Part shown: one piece after another, positions 42,135 to 51,000 of the stretch
Layout: each line of letters opens with the position of its first letter
Numbering within the stretch: the stretch's first letter is position 1
Assembly: GCF_021442385.1 (NCBI RefSeq)
Contig: NZ_MUZA01000045.1
Span: 1 to 52,372, forward strand
Origin: Micromonospora sp. MH99
GTDB lineage: Bacteria; Actinomycetota; Actinomycetes; Mycobacteriales; Micromonosporaceae
Direction: 5' to 3'
Length of the DNA stretch: 52,372 nucleotides
Program-made: the position numbers and the translations under genes
The notes under the pieces: generated by a model
Told to the model about the DNA's origin: nothing
Databases searched by the model: none
Seen by the model: the letters and a program-made list of their open reading frames with translations, nothing else

Positions 42135-43199
42135 ATGAGACGGCTCCCCCTGCGCCGGTTGGTCACCCTGGCCACCCTCGCCGCCCTCGGCGCGGCGACC
42201 CTGGGCAGCACCGCCGCGTGCGGCGACGACAGCGAGGGCGCGGGGGGCGGTTCCGGCCCGGTGACCCTGCGGCTCGGCTACTTCCCCAACATCACCCACG
42301 CGCCGGCCGTCGTCGGCGTGGAGAAGGGCATCTTCGCCGAGAAGCTCGGCGCAGACGTCAGGCTGGACCCGAAGACCTTCAACGCCGGCCCGGCCGCCAT
42401 CGAGGCCGTCTTCTCCGGCGCGCTGGACGCGACGTACATCGGCCCGAACCCCACAGTGAACGCGTTCTCCAAGTCCAAGGGGGAGGCCGTCCGGGTCGTC
42501 TCCGGCGCCGCCTCCGGCGGCGTGGCGCTTGTCGTCAAGCCCGGCATCAACGGCCCGCAGGACCTCAAGGGCAAGAAGGTCGCCACCCCGCAGCTCGGCA
42601 ACACCCAGGACGTGGCCGTCCGCTACTGGCTCAAGCAGCAGGGGCTGACCACCACCAAGGAGGGCGGCGGCGACGTCAAGATCGTGCCGCAGGAGAACGC
42701 CCAGACGGTGGAGACTTTCACCAGCGGCGCGATCGACGCCGCCTGGGTGCCCGAGCCGTTCGTCTCCCGGCTGGTCAACGCCGGCGGCAAGGTGCTCGTC
42801 GACGAGCGCGACCTGTGGCCGGACAAGAAGTTCGTCATCACCAACCTGCTGGTCAGCACGAAGTTCCTCAAGGCACACCCGGACGTGGTGCAGAAGCTGG
42901 TCGACGGCCAGGTGGCCGCGAACGAGTTCGTCAACACCAAGCCGGACGAGGCCCAGCAGGCCATCTCCGACGCCATCGGCAAGATCACCGGCAAGCCGCT
43001 GGACCTCAAGCTGATCAAGCAGGCGTGGCCGACGTTGGAGTTCACCAACGACCCGATCCCCACCTCGCTCAAGGCCGGTCTCGACCACGCCGTCGAGGTC
43101 AAGCTGACCGAGCCGGTGGACCTCAAGGGCCTGTACGACCTGACGTACCTCAACAAGGCGCTCAAGGCGCAGGGCAAGCCCGAGGTCGTCCAGCCATGA
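42135..43199 (+). CDS. ssuA: Aliphatic sulfonate/nitrate-type ABC substrate-binding lipoprotein
   Basis: 354 residues, lipoprotein signal with lipobox T-A-A-C29. The mature part starts V-T-L-R-L-G-Y-F-P-N-I-T-H-A-P and has G-P-N-P-T and V-P-E-P-F, typical for the SsuA/TauA/NrtA group. Sulfonate is favoured over nitrate because of the small Rrf2 regulator and absence of nitrate genes, but this is inference. Its TGA overlaps the ssuB ATG. Confidence 0.85.
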   Translation: MRRLPLRRLVTLATLAALGAATLGSTAACGDDSEGAGGGSGPVTLRLGYFPNITHAPAVVGVEKGIFAEKLGADVRLDPKTFNAGPAAIEAVFSGALDATYIGPNPTVNAFSKSKGEAVRVVSGAASGGVALVVKPGINGPQDLKGKKVATPQLGNTQDVAVRYWLKQQGLTTTKEGGGDVKIVPQENAQTVETFTSGAIDAAWVPEPFVSRLVNAGGKVLVDERDLWPDKKFVITNLLVSTKFLKAHPDVVQKLVDGQVAANEFVNTKPDEAQQAISDAIGKITGKPLDLKLIKQAWPTLEFTNDPIPTSLKAGLDHAVEVKLTEPVDLKGLYDLTYLNKALKAQGKPEVVQP

Positions 43200-43975
43200 C
43201 GTCGACCACGACGCCGCCGCGGAGCGCGACCACAGCTGTCGCGCTCTCCGGCGTGACCAAGGTGTACGGACGCGGGCCGAGCGCGGTGCTGGCCCTGGAC
43301 GGGGTCTCCCTGGACGTGGCGCCTGGTGAGTTCGTGTGCCTCGTCGGCGCGTCCGGCTGCGGCAAGAGCACCCTGCTCAACCTGGTCGCCGGCCTGGACC
43401 GGCCCAGCGGCGGGCAGATCGGCATCGCCGGCGACGCCAATCCGGGGCTGATGTTCCAGGAGCCGGCGCTCTTCCCCTGGCTGACCGTCGAGGCCAACGT
43501 CGAGGTGCCGCTGAAGCTGCGCGGGCTGCCCCGCGCCGAGCGCCGCGAGCGGGTCGCCGAGTTGCTGCGCACGGTGCACCTCGCCGAGTTCGGCCGCAAG
43601 CGTCCACACGAGCTGTCCGGCGGAATGCGGCAGCGGGTCGCGCTGGCCCGCACGCTGGCCCTGGACACGCCGGTGCTGCTGATGGACGAGCCGTTCGGCG
43701 CGCTGGACGCCATGACCCGCGACATCCTGCACGACGAACTGGAACGGATCTGGTCCGAGCGCCGGCTCTCGGTCCTCTTCGTCACGCACAACGTCCGCGA
43801 GGCCGCCCGCCTGGCCGACCGGATCATCCTGCTCTCCAGCCGGCCCGGCCGGATCATCTACTCCACCGAAGTGGACATCCCACGGCCACGGCGGATCGAC
43901 TCGCCCGAGGTCGCCGCGATCGCCGCCGAGGTCACCGAACGGCTCCGCACGGAGGTGGGCCGCCATGGCCAGTGA
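43196..43975 (+). CDS. ssuB: Sulfonate-type ABC transporter ATPase
   Basis: 259 residues. Walker A G-A-S-G-C-G-K-S-T, signature L-S-G-G-M-R-Q-R, Walker B V-L-L-M-D-E-P-F-G and switch His in V-T-H-N-V are all present. The sequence is of the SsuB/TauB/NrtD class. ATG at 43196 overlaps ssuA's stop, and its end overlaps ssuC by 11 bases, so the three are one operon. Confidence 0.92.
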   Translation: MTSTTTPPRSATTAVALSGVTKVYGRGPSAVLALDGVSLDVAPGEFVCLVGASGCGKSTLLNLVAGLDRPSGGQIGIAGDANPGLMFQEPALFPWLTVEANVEVPLKLRGLPRAERRERVAELLRTVHLAEFGRKRPHELSGGMRQRVALARTLALDTPVLLMDEPFGALDAMTRDILHDELERIWSERRLSVLFVTHNVREAARLADRIILLSSRPGRIIYSTEVDIPRPRRIDSPEVAAIAAEVTERLRTEVGRHGQ

Positions 43976-44849
43976 CACCCTCACCAGCACGGCACGCAGC
44001 GACGCGGAGATCTCCGGCCTGGACGCGCTGGAGATCGCCGGACGGGAGAAGGAGGTGTCCCGCGGCACCCGGCTCTGGGCGGCCACCTGGCCCAAGCTCG
44101 CCGCGCTGGCCATCGTGCTCCTGGCCTGGCAGGTGGTGGTCTGGTCGGGCTGGAAACCGCCGTACTCCCTGCCGGGCCCGCTGGTCGTCGGTCGCGAATT
44201 GGCGACCCAGGCCCAGGGTCCGCAGCTCTGGGAGGGCCTGGCCACCACGCTGCGCCGCGCGGCCGTCGGGTACGTCTTCTCGGTAGCTGTCGGCCTGCTG
44301 CTGGGCCTCGCGGTGGCCCGCTCCCGGGTGCTGCGCGCCGCCATCGGCTCGATGATCACCGCGTTGCAGACCATGCCGTCGATCGCCTGGTTCCCGCTGG
44401 CCATCCTGCTGTTCGAGCTGAGCGAGAAGGCGATCTTCTTCGTGGTGGTGCTCGGCGCCGCGCCGTCCATCGCCAACGGCGTGATCTCCGGTGTGGACTA
44501 CGTACCGCCGCTGCTGCTGCGCGCCGGACGCAACCTGGGCGCGCGGGGGCTCAACCTCTACCGGTACGTGATCGCACCGGCCGCCCTGCCGGCGATCGTC
44601 GCGGGCCTCAAGCAGGGTTGGGCGTTCTCCTGGCGGAGTCTGATGGCCGGCGAGCTGATCGTCGTCGGCATCTCGCAGACGTCGCTGGGCGCCCAGCTCA
44701 CCTACTCGCGGGAGCTGTCCGACGCGCCGTGGCTGCTCTCCACAATGATCGTCATCCTGGTGCTGGGCCTCGTCGTGGACGCGGCCTTCGGCGCGGCCGA
44801 CAAGGCGATCCGCCGTCGCTGGGGCGTACTGGACCAGGCTGGTCAGTGA
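43965..44849 (+). CDS. ssuC: Sulfonate-type ABC transporter permease
   Basis: 294 residues. Six or seven membrane helices and the EAA loop (G-A-R-G-L-N-L-Y-R-Y-V-I-A-P-A-A-L-P) of the SsuC/TauC class. The N-terminal 45 residues are hydrophilic and cytoplasmic, somewhat longer than usual. No ssuD monooxygenase follows; it must be elsewhere. Confidence 0.9.
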   Translation: MASDTLTSTARSDAEISGLDALEIAGREKEVSRGTRLWAATWPKLAALAIVLLAWQVVVWSGWKPPYSLPGPLVVGRELATQAQGPQLWEGLATTLRRAAVGYVFSVAVGLLLGLAVARSRVLRAAIGSMITALQTMPSIAWFPLAILLFELSEKAIFFVVVLGAAPSIANGVISGVDYVPPLLLRAGRNLGARGLNLYRYVIAPAALPAIVAGLKQGWAFSWRSLMAGELIVVGISQTSLGAQLTYSRELSDAPWLLSTMIVILVLGLVVDAAFGAADKAIRRRWGVLDQAGQ

Positions 44850-44850
44850 C

Positions 44851-45342
44851 GTGTACGTCTCCGCGCGCAGCGACTACGCGCTCCGGGCGATGCTGGCCGT
44901 CGCCGCCGCCGTACGCGGCGGCGACGCGGCCGGTGGTGGCGCTGCCGGTGGTGGCGCAGGCGGTGGTGGCGCAGGCGGTGGTGGCGCTGGCGAGTTGGTG
45001 AAGGCGGGCAGCCTCGCCGAGGCGCAGGAGATCCCGCTCAGCTTCCTGCAGGGCATCCTGCTCGACCTGCGCCGTGCCGGCCTGCTGCACAGCCACCGCG
45101 GCGCCGAGGGCGGATACACGCTGACCCGGCCAGCCGAGGAGATCACCGTTGGGGATGTGCTGCGCGCGGTCGGTGGATCGCTGACCACGGTACGCGGGCT
45201 GCCGGCCGAACGCGCCGGCTACCACGGGGTGGCCGCCGGGCTCACCGACGTCTGGCTGGCCGTGCACGGGGCGATCGCCACAGTCGTCGACAGCACCACC
45301 CTGGCAAACCTGCTGACCCACAACCAAACCCCCACCCCCTAA
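44851..45342 (+). CDS. Rrf2-family regulator with repeat insertion
   Basis: 163 residues. Winged-helix core Y-A-L-R-A-M-L-A-V-A-A followed, after the insert, by I-P-L-S-F-L-Q-G-I-L and R-G-A-E-G-G-Y. A Gly/Ala insert of about 25 residues (23-48), coded by 15-base repeats (GGTGGTGGCGCAGGC type, about 44932-44995), splits the first helices of the DNA-binding domain. The cysteines of Fe-S Rrf2 proteins (IscR, NsrR) are missing. Starts one base after the ssuC stop; likely controls the ssu operon. Confidence 0.88.
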   Translation: MYVSARSDYALRAMLAVAAAVRGGDAAGGGAAGGGAGGGGAGGGGAGELVKAGSLAEAQEIPLSFLQGILLDLRRAGLLHSHRGAEGGYTLTRPAEEITVGDVLRAVGGSLTTVRGLPAERAGYHGVAAGLTDVWLAVHGAIATVVDSTTLANLLTHNQTPTP

Positions 45343-45370
45343 CCACCCAAGCCCCGCACCCCAGGCGCCG

Positions 45371-45394
45371 ACCCCGACCCCGACCCCGACCCCG
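45371..45394. repeat. Four perfect copies of a six-base unit
   Basis: ACCCCG is repeated four times directly between the rrf2 stop and the long hairpin. Simple sequence, no coding role seen. Confidence 0.85.
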
Positions 45395-45395
45395 C

Positions 45396-45463
45396 GATCT
45401 TGCACTTTCTGTCGCGATAAAGGGGATGCATCGCAACGAATCAACGACAGGAAATGCAAGATC
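45396..45463. repeat. Imperfect 19-base inverted repeat (long hairpin)
   Basis: The arm at 45396-45414 (GATCTTGCACTTT...) and the arm at 45445-45463 pair with two mismatches across 30 bases; an inner GCGAT/ATCGC pair is in the loop. About 47% G+C. It lies between the convergent rrf2 gene and a small membrane gene and shares GATCTTG with the element at 26646. Two and a half 14-base repeats (45465-45500) follow on the right. Confidence 0.8.
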
Positions 45464-45635
45464 GGCGCGGTCGGGGCGGCGCGGTCGGGGCGGCGCGGTC
45501 GTGGCCGCGCGGGGGATCGTGGTGGCGTGGCTCGTGGGCGGTGTGGTCGGGTCGGTGCCCCGCCGACCCGACCACACCTCGTACCGATCCTGACCGGGCC
45601 TGCCCCTGGGCTGGCACCGGTCGGCCGGTCGCTGC

Positions 45636-45836
45636 TCAGCCCCGGTGCTCGACCGTCGGGCCGGAGCCCGGGTCGTCGGGACTGTGCAGCTCCACCAGAC
45701 CGGCAGGAGCATTGCCCCCCGCGGTGGCATGCCAGGGCGCGAACGCCGCGACCATCGCGAGCAGCAACCCGGCGAGCCCGACCGCGGCCACCAGGATCAG
45801 TTCGCGCAGCGCCCCCGAGCCGGCTTCGCCCGCCAT
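45636..45836 (-). CDS. Small single-span membrane protein
   Basis: 66 residues: a short acidic start, one strong membrane helix at about 12-33, then a polar Gly/Pro/His tail. GGAGGGG stands seven bases before the ATG at 45836. No family recognized. Confidence 0.65.
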   Translation of the reverse strand: MAGEAGSGALRELILVAAVGLAGLLLAMVAAFAPWHATAGGNAPAGLVELHSPDDPGSGPTVEHRG

Positions 45837-46038
45837 GGTCACCCCTCCCACACCGGGCCCCCCGCCCGGCTTCCCCCGGTGGCCAGCTTCGACCACACCG
45901 GGCCGGGGCACAGTCGGCCAGCCGACCAAGCCGCGGCTGATATTCGACTCGTCCGGTGGCCGGGCGGCGCGGTTCATCGACCGCCACGACAGTCGAGGAG
46001 GCCGATCCGGGGCGCGACCCGGACCACCCCGCACACAA

Positions 46039-46072
46039 ACCGACCCGCCCAGCCGAAGCGGGGCGGGTCGGT
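46039..46072 (-). terminator. Terminator of the RNA helicase gene
   Basis: A 12-base stem (ACCGACCCGCCC with its complement) 16 bases past the helicase stop, followed on the minus strand by TTTGTGTG. Confidence 0.75.
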
Positions 46073-46087
46073 GACGTGCGTGGAGCG

Positions 46088-47401
46088 TCAGACGGTACGC
46101 GGGCGGCGCGGGCGACGGGACCGACCCGACGCGCGGTGCGCCGGGCGGGCGCCGCCGTCGGTGGCCGAGCCACCGGCTGCGCGTCCCCGACTGACAGCCA
46201 CCGGCGGGGCGGCGATCGTCACCGGCACACCGGACGGCTCACGCGCCCCGGTGACCCGAACCAGCGCCTCGTCACCCGGGCGCACCTGGACCGACTGCGG
46301 CCGGATGCCTGCGGTGGCCATCAGCCGGGACACGTCCCGGCGCTGCTCGGGCAGGACGAGGGTGACCACGGAGCCGGACTCGCCGGCGCGGGCCGTCCGA
46401 CCGCCCCGGTGCAGGTAGTCCTTCGCCTCGGTCGGCGGGTCCACGTTGACGACCATGTCGAGGCCGTCGACGTGGATGCCCCGGGCCGCCACGTCCGTGG
46501 CGACCAGGGCGGTCACCTGGCCGTTGCGGAACTGCTCCAGGATGCGGGTGCGCTGCGGCTGCGACTTGCCACCGTGCAGCGCGGCGGCGCGTACACCCTT
46601 GGAGAGCAACTGGCGCGCGAGCCGGTCCGCGCGGTGCTTGGTGCCCATGAAGAGGATGGTGCGACCCTCACGGGCGGCGATCCGGGTCAGCGCGTCGGGC
46701 TTGTCGAGCGCGTCGACGTGCAGCACGTGGTGGGTCATCGCGGTGACCGTGGCGGTGCCCGGGTCGACCGAGTGGGTGACCGGGCTGCTGAGGAAGCGGC
46801 GGACCAACCGGTCCACACCGCCGTCCAGGGTGGCGGAGAAGAGCATCCGCTGACCCTGCGGGGCGACCTGCTCCAGCAGCTTGGTCACCTGCGGCAGGAA
46901 GCCCATGTCGGCCATCTGGTCGGCCTCGTCCAGCACGGTGATCTCGACCTGGTCGAGCCGGGCGTCGCCACGGTTGATCAGGTCGTGCAGCCGGCCGGGA
47001 GTCGCCACGACCACCTCGGCGCCGGCGCGCAGCGCGTCCGCCTGGCGCTGCAACGACAAGCCGCCGACGACTGTGGCGCAGCGCAGGCCGACGGCGCGGG
47101 CGTACGGAGCCAGTGCGGTGGTCACCTGCTGCGCCAGCTCGCGGGTCGGCACCAGCACCAGGGCCAGCGGGCGACCCGGCCGGGCCTTACGGCCGGCGGT
47201 GCGCGAGAGCAGGGGAAGCCCGAAGGCGAGCGTCTTACCCGAGCCGGTACGACCCCGGCCGAGCACGTCCCGGCCCGCGAGCGAGTCCGGAAGAGTGGCC
47301 GACTGGATCGGGAACGGCTCGGTGATGCCCTGTGCGGTCAGCGCGCTCAGCAGCGCCGGCGCCAGACCGGTATGGGCGAAAGACGGAATAACTGTGGTCA
47401 C
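46088..47401 (-). CDS. RhlE/DeaD-like DEAD-box RNA helicase
   Basis: 437 residues. Q motif (F-P-I-Q-S-A-T-L), P-loop G-R-T-G-S-G-K-T, P-T-R-E-L-A, D-E-A-D, S-A-T and the C-terminal H-R-G-G-R-T-A-R-A-G are complete. The C-terminal extension is Arg-rich (R-S-R-R-P-R-R-P), good for RNA binding. GTG at 47401 follows GAGGAAGG. It lies downstream of cspA on the same strand, a typical cold-adaptation partner. Confidence 0.92.
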   Translation of the reverse strand: MTTVIPSFAHTGLAPALLSALTAQGITEPFPIQSATLPDSLAGRDVLGRGRTGSGKTLAFGLPLLSRTAGRKARPGRPLALVLVPTRELAQQVTTALAPYARAVGLRCATVVGGLSLQRQADALRAGAEVVVATPGRLHDLINRGDARLDQVEITVLDEADQMADMGFLPQVTKLLEQVAPQGQRMLFSATLDGGVDRLVRRFLSSPVTHSVDPGTATVTAMTHHVLHVDALDKPDALTRIAAREGRTILFMGTKHRADRLARQLLSKGVRAAALHGGKSQPQRTRILEQFRNGQVTALVATDVAARGIHVDGLDMVVNVDPPTEAKDYLHRGGRTARAGESGSVVTLVLPEQRRDVSRLMATAGIRPQSVQVRPGDEALVRVTGAREPSGVPVTIAAPPVAVSRGRAAGGSATDGGARPAHRASGRSRRPRRPRTV

Positions 47402-47515
47402 GCAGAAGCCTTCCTCGACGCGGCACGTGTCGAGGGAGGCGCCGAAGTCGGCGCTGTCAACCGGCGGCGCAGGGCAGCCAGGACTCACAAGCACGAACCG
47501 ATTGGAGTACGGGCC

Positions 47516-47563
47516 GGCCCGCCGCCGGGCCGCCGCCTGCGGAGGCAGGCGGCGAGGCGGGCC
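47516..47563 (-). terminator. Two-part hairpin between cspA and the helicase gene
   Basis: Outer GGCCCGCC/GGCGGGCC and inner GCCGCCTGC/GCAGGCGGC stems, about 60 bases after the cspA stop. A terminator or processing site; may be leaky so that the helicase is partly cotranscribed. Confidence 0.6.
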
Positions 47564-47620
47564 GGTCCCGTCACCGTCACACCCGGAGGGCGCGACAGGT
47601 AATGCTGACCGATCCGAAGA

Positions 47621-47824
47621 TCAGAGCGGGCGGATGTTCTCCGCCTGCGGGCCCTTCTGGCCCTGGGTCACCTCGAACTCGACCCGCTGGTTCTCGTCCA
47701 GGCTCCGGTAGCCGGAGGACTGGATCGCCGAGAAGTGGGCGAAGACGTCAGCGCCGCCGCCGTCCGGGGTGATGAAGCCGAAGCCCTTGTCAGCGTTGAA
47801 CCACTTCACGGTGCCAATAGCCAT
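47621..47824 (-). CDS. cspA: Cold-shock protein (CspA family)
   Basis: 67 residues, an OB-fold RNA chaperone with RNP1 K-G-F-G-F-I-T and RNP2 V-F-A-H-F. AAGGAG precedes the ATG. It has a leader of about 165 bases, as is common for cold-shock genes. Confidence 0.97.
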   Translation of the reverse strand: MAIGTVKWFNADKGFGFITPDGGGADVFAHFSAIQSSGYRSLDENQRVEFEVTQGQKGPQAENIRPL

Positions 47825-48025
47825 GTGTTTCGTCTCCTTGACGGAACGTCGGACTCGCACTTGTTGCGCGCCCGAAGAGGAGCGCTCCGCGCGGGGATGC
47901 GCGAATCGCCTGTCGCTTCTGGTCGCCCCGCCCGGAGAACTCCGGACACAACAAAGAGCGCCTGGGGCCACAATCCCGCCAGGCGCACACAGAGTCTCTG
48001 GTAACCAAAACTGCAACCCGGTCAA
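47825..48025 (-). promoter_or_regulatory. cspA promoter and structured 5' leader
   Basis: TTGACC at 48025-48020, a 16-base spacer and TACCAG at 48003-47998 give a start near 47990. The leader begins with a hairpin (GCGCCTGG/CCAGGCGC, 47958-47986) followed by TCTTTGTTGTG, and continues with GC-rich stems. A temperature-responsive role is inferred from the family only. Confidence 0.45.
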
Positions 48026-48050
48026 CGTATCATGGTTTTCCCGCGAGCGG

Positions 48051-51000
48051 TCAATCTTGGGCGGAATCTTCGGGCAACTGGCTGATCATGGCCGTGAGGC
48101 CGGTCACATCCAGCAGGTCGGCGGGCCGAACGGTCGTGCCGTGGCGGACGTAGTGGAAGGCCGCGCCCACCCGGTCGACCGGCACGCCAGCCAGCTCCGC
48201 CCAGGCCAACCGGTACACGGCCAACTGCACGGCGGCCACCTCCGCCGCCGGCCCGGTCGGCTGCGCGCCGGTCTTCCAGTCGACCACGTCGAACCGCCCA
48301 CCGGGCCGGGCGAAGACCGCGTCCATCCGACCCCGCACCACCACTCCGGCGATGACCGTGGCGAACGGCACCTCCACCTCCACCGGTGACCGGTCGGCCC
48401 ACTCGCTGGCCAGGAACCGCTCCTGCAACTCGACGAGCGCCTCGTCCGGCGCGGCGTCCGCGTCGGCCGCACCGGGCAGCTCGTCCAGGTCGAGCAGACG
48501 GTCGGCGCCGAAGCGCTGCTCCAACCAGGCATGGAACGCGGTGCCGCGACGGGCGTACGGGTTCGGCTCGGTCGGCACCGGACGGCGCAGCGTACGGGCC
48601 AGCCCGGCCGGGTCACGCCGCAACGCCACCAGCTGGGTGACGCTCAACTGCCCGGGCAGGGCCACCTCGACCGCGCCGGACAGCCTGGTCAGCTCGGTCC
48701 GCTCGGCCAGCAGCAGATCCGCCTCACGCCGCCAGCGCGCCACCTCCGGATCGGGCTCCGGCTCGGCCGCCGGCCCGATCGGCGTGGCGACCACCGGTCC
48801 CACCGGCCCGACAGCCACCGACGCCGGACCGTCCGTCATCAGGCGGCGCACCAGCCCGGCCGCCTCGGCCAACGCCGGCCTGCGACCACCCAGCGGGTCG
48901 GCCGGCCACTCCGCGCGCAGCACCACCTCGGCCGTGGGGTTCGTGGCGTCCGGGGTGGGCTCCGGCGCCCACGCGTCGACCAGGTGCCCCGGGCCGCCGT
49001 CCAGGCAGGCGTCGTACACCTCGCGAAGGAAAACCGACGGACCCCGCGGCCGCTTCGTGCCCTCCCCCCACCAGTAGCCGGAGCACAGCAGCAGCCGGCG
49101 CGGGCGAGTGACCGCCACGTACGTCAGCCGGCGCTCCTCCCGCTCGTCGTGGGCCCGCCAGGCGTCGGTGAAGTCGGCCACCGCCCGGGCCACGGCCCGC
49201 TGGTCGGCGGCGTCGTCGAGCGCCAGCTCCGGCAACCCGTCGGCGTCGCCGCGCAGCGGGAACGGCAGCACACCGAGCCCGCCCAGCCAGTGGTCGGAGT
49301 TGCGCACCGGCCCGGGCCACGACCCACGGCACAGCCCGGCCACCGCCACCACGTCCCACTCCAGACCCTTGGCGGCGTGCGCGGTGACCACCTGCACCGC
49401 GCCCTCCACGACCTCGACCTCGCCCGGGGCGAGACCGCGCTCCTCGTCCTCGGCGGCGGCCAGATAGGACAGGAAGCCGGACAGCGTCGCGCCGGGCGTC
49501 TCTCCGCTGAAGCGGGCCGCCACGTCGCCGAGGGCGTCCAGGTGCCCCCGGGCCAGGCCGGCGTCGCCGGCGCCGTCGCGGCCGGCACGCACCGCGACCT
49601 CCACGTCCAGGCCGATGGTCCGCTCGATGTCCGCGATCAGATCCGGCAGGGCCTGGTCCAGGCGGTAGCGCAACAGCGCCAACTCCATGCCGTACGCCCG
49701 CAGCCGCGCGAACCCCTCCGCCGAGTACGCCTGCGCCGGGCCGAGGTCGGCCAACGCCTCCACCAGGGTCGCCTCGTCCAGCAGGTCGGGGGTGATGTCC
49801 GAGGTGTCGTCGGCGGCCACCTGCCGTCGGGCGTTGGCGATGGCCCGGGCCCGCCGGTGCAGCGCCACCAGGTCACGCGGCCCGATCCGCCAGCGGGCGC
49901 CGGTGAGCAACCGCAGCAGCGCGGCCCCGTCGGTCGGGTCGGCAAGCACGCGCAGCGTGCACACCACGTCGCGGACCTCGGGAGTGTCCAGCAGACCGCC
50001 GAGGCCCACCACCTCCACCGGCAGGCCGCGCTCGCGCAACGCCGACTCGATCGCCGGGATCTGGCTGCGGACCCGGACCAGCACCGCTGTCGTCGGGCGC
50101 TGCGCCACCGGGATGTGCTCCGGCGCCGCGCCGGGCATCCGGGCCGCGCCGCGCCAGGCGGCGAGCACACTGTCGGCGATCCACGCCGCCTCGTCGGCGT
50201 ACGTGGGCAGCAGCGCGCAGTGCACAGTGCCACCGGCCGCGCCGCCGGGGCTGCGGTGCGGGATCGGGTCGCGGACGGTCAGCGCGGAGCGCAGCTCCGG
50301 CACCCGGGCACCGGCCGCGCGCAACGGCGTGGACAGGGCGTTCGCCACCCGGAGGATCTCCGGACGGTTACGCCAGCTGGTGGTGAGCCCGAGGGCCGGG
50401 GCCGGCTCACCGTCAGCGCGGGCGAACTCGGTGGGGAACCGGTCCAGGGTGCCCGCGCTGGCGCCCCGCCAGCCGTAGATGGACTGGCACGGGTCACCCA
50501 CCGCCGTCACCGGGTGCCCGCCACCGAACAGCGCGTTGAGCAGCACCACCTGCGCGTGGCTCGTGTCCTGGTACTCGTCGAGCAGCACCACCCGGAAGCG
50601 GTCCCGCTCGATCTCGCCGACCCCCGGGTGATCCCGGGCCACCCGCGCCGCCCGGGCGAGCTGGTCGGCGAAGTCCATCGCCTCGAAGTCTTCCTTGCGC
50701 CGCGCGTACGCCCGCACCAGCGGCAGCAGGCGCAGCCGGGTCTGTTGCAGGGCGAGCGCCTTGCGCACGTCGGCGTACACCCGGCCCGGCCGCGACTGCA
50801 CCTCGGCGAAGAACCGGCCGGTCCAGGCGGCCAGCTGGTCCGGCGCGACCAGGTGCTCGTCCAGCTCACCGGCGAGCGCCAGCACCGCGTCGGTGATGGT
50901 GCTCGGCATCCGGTCCACCTCGGACATGTCGCCGTCGTAGTTGCGCACCAGCAGGTCCACCAACTGCCACCGGGACGCCTCGGTGAGCAGCCGGGTGGAC

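Noticed and set aside
45465..45560. Short frames in the 14-base repeats next to the third hairpin.
   Set aside because: Pure G+C simple sequence with no ribosome site.
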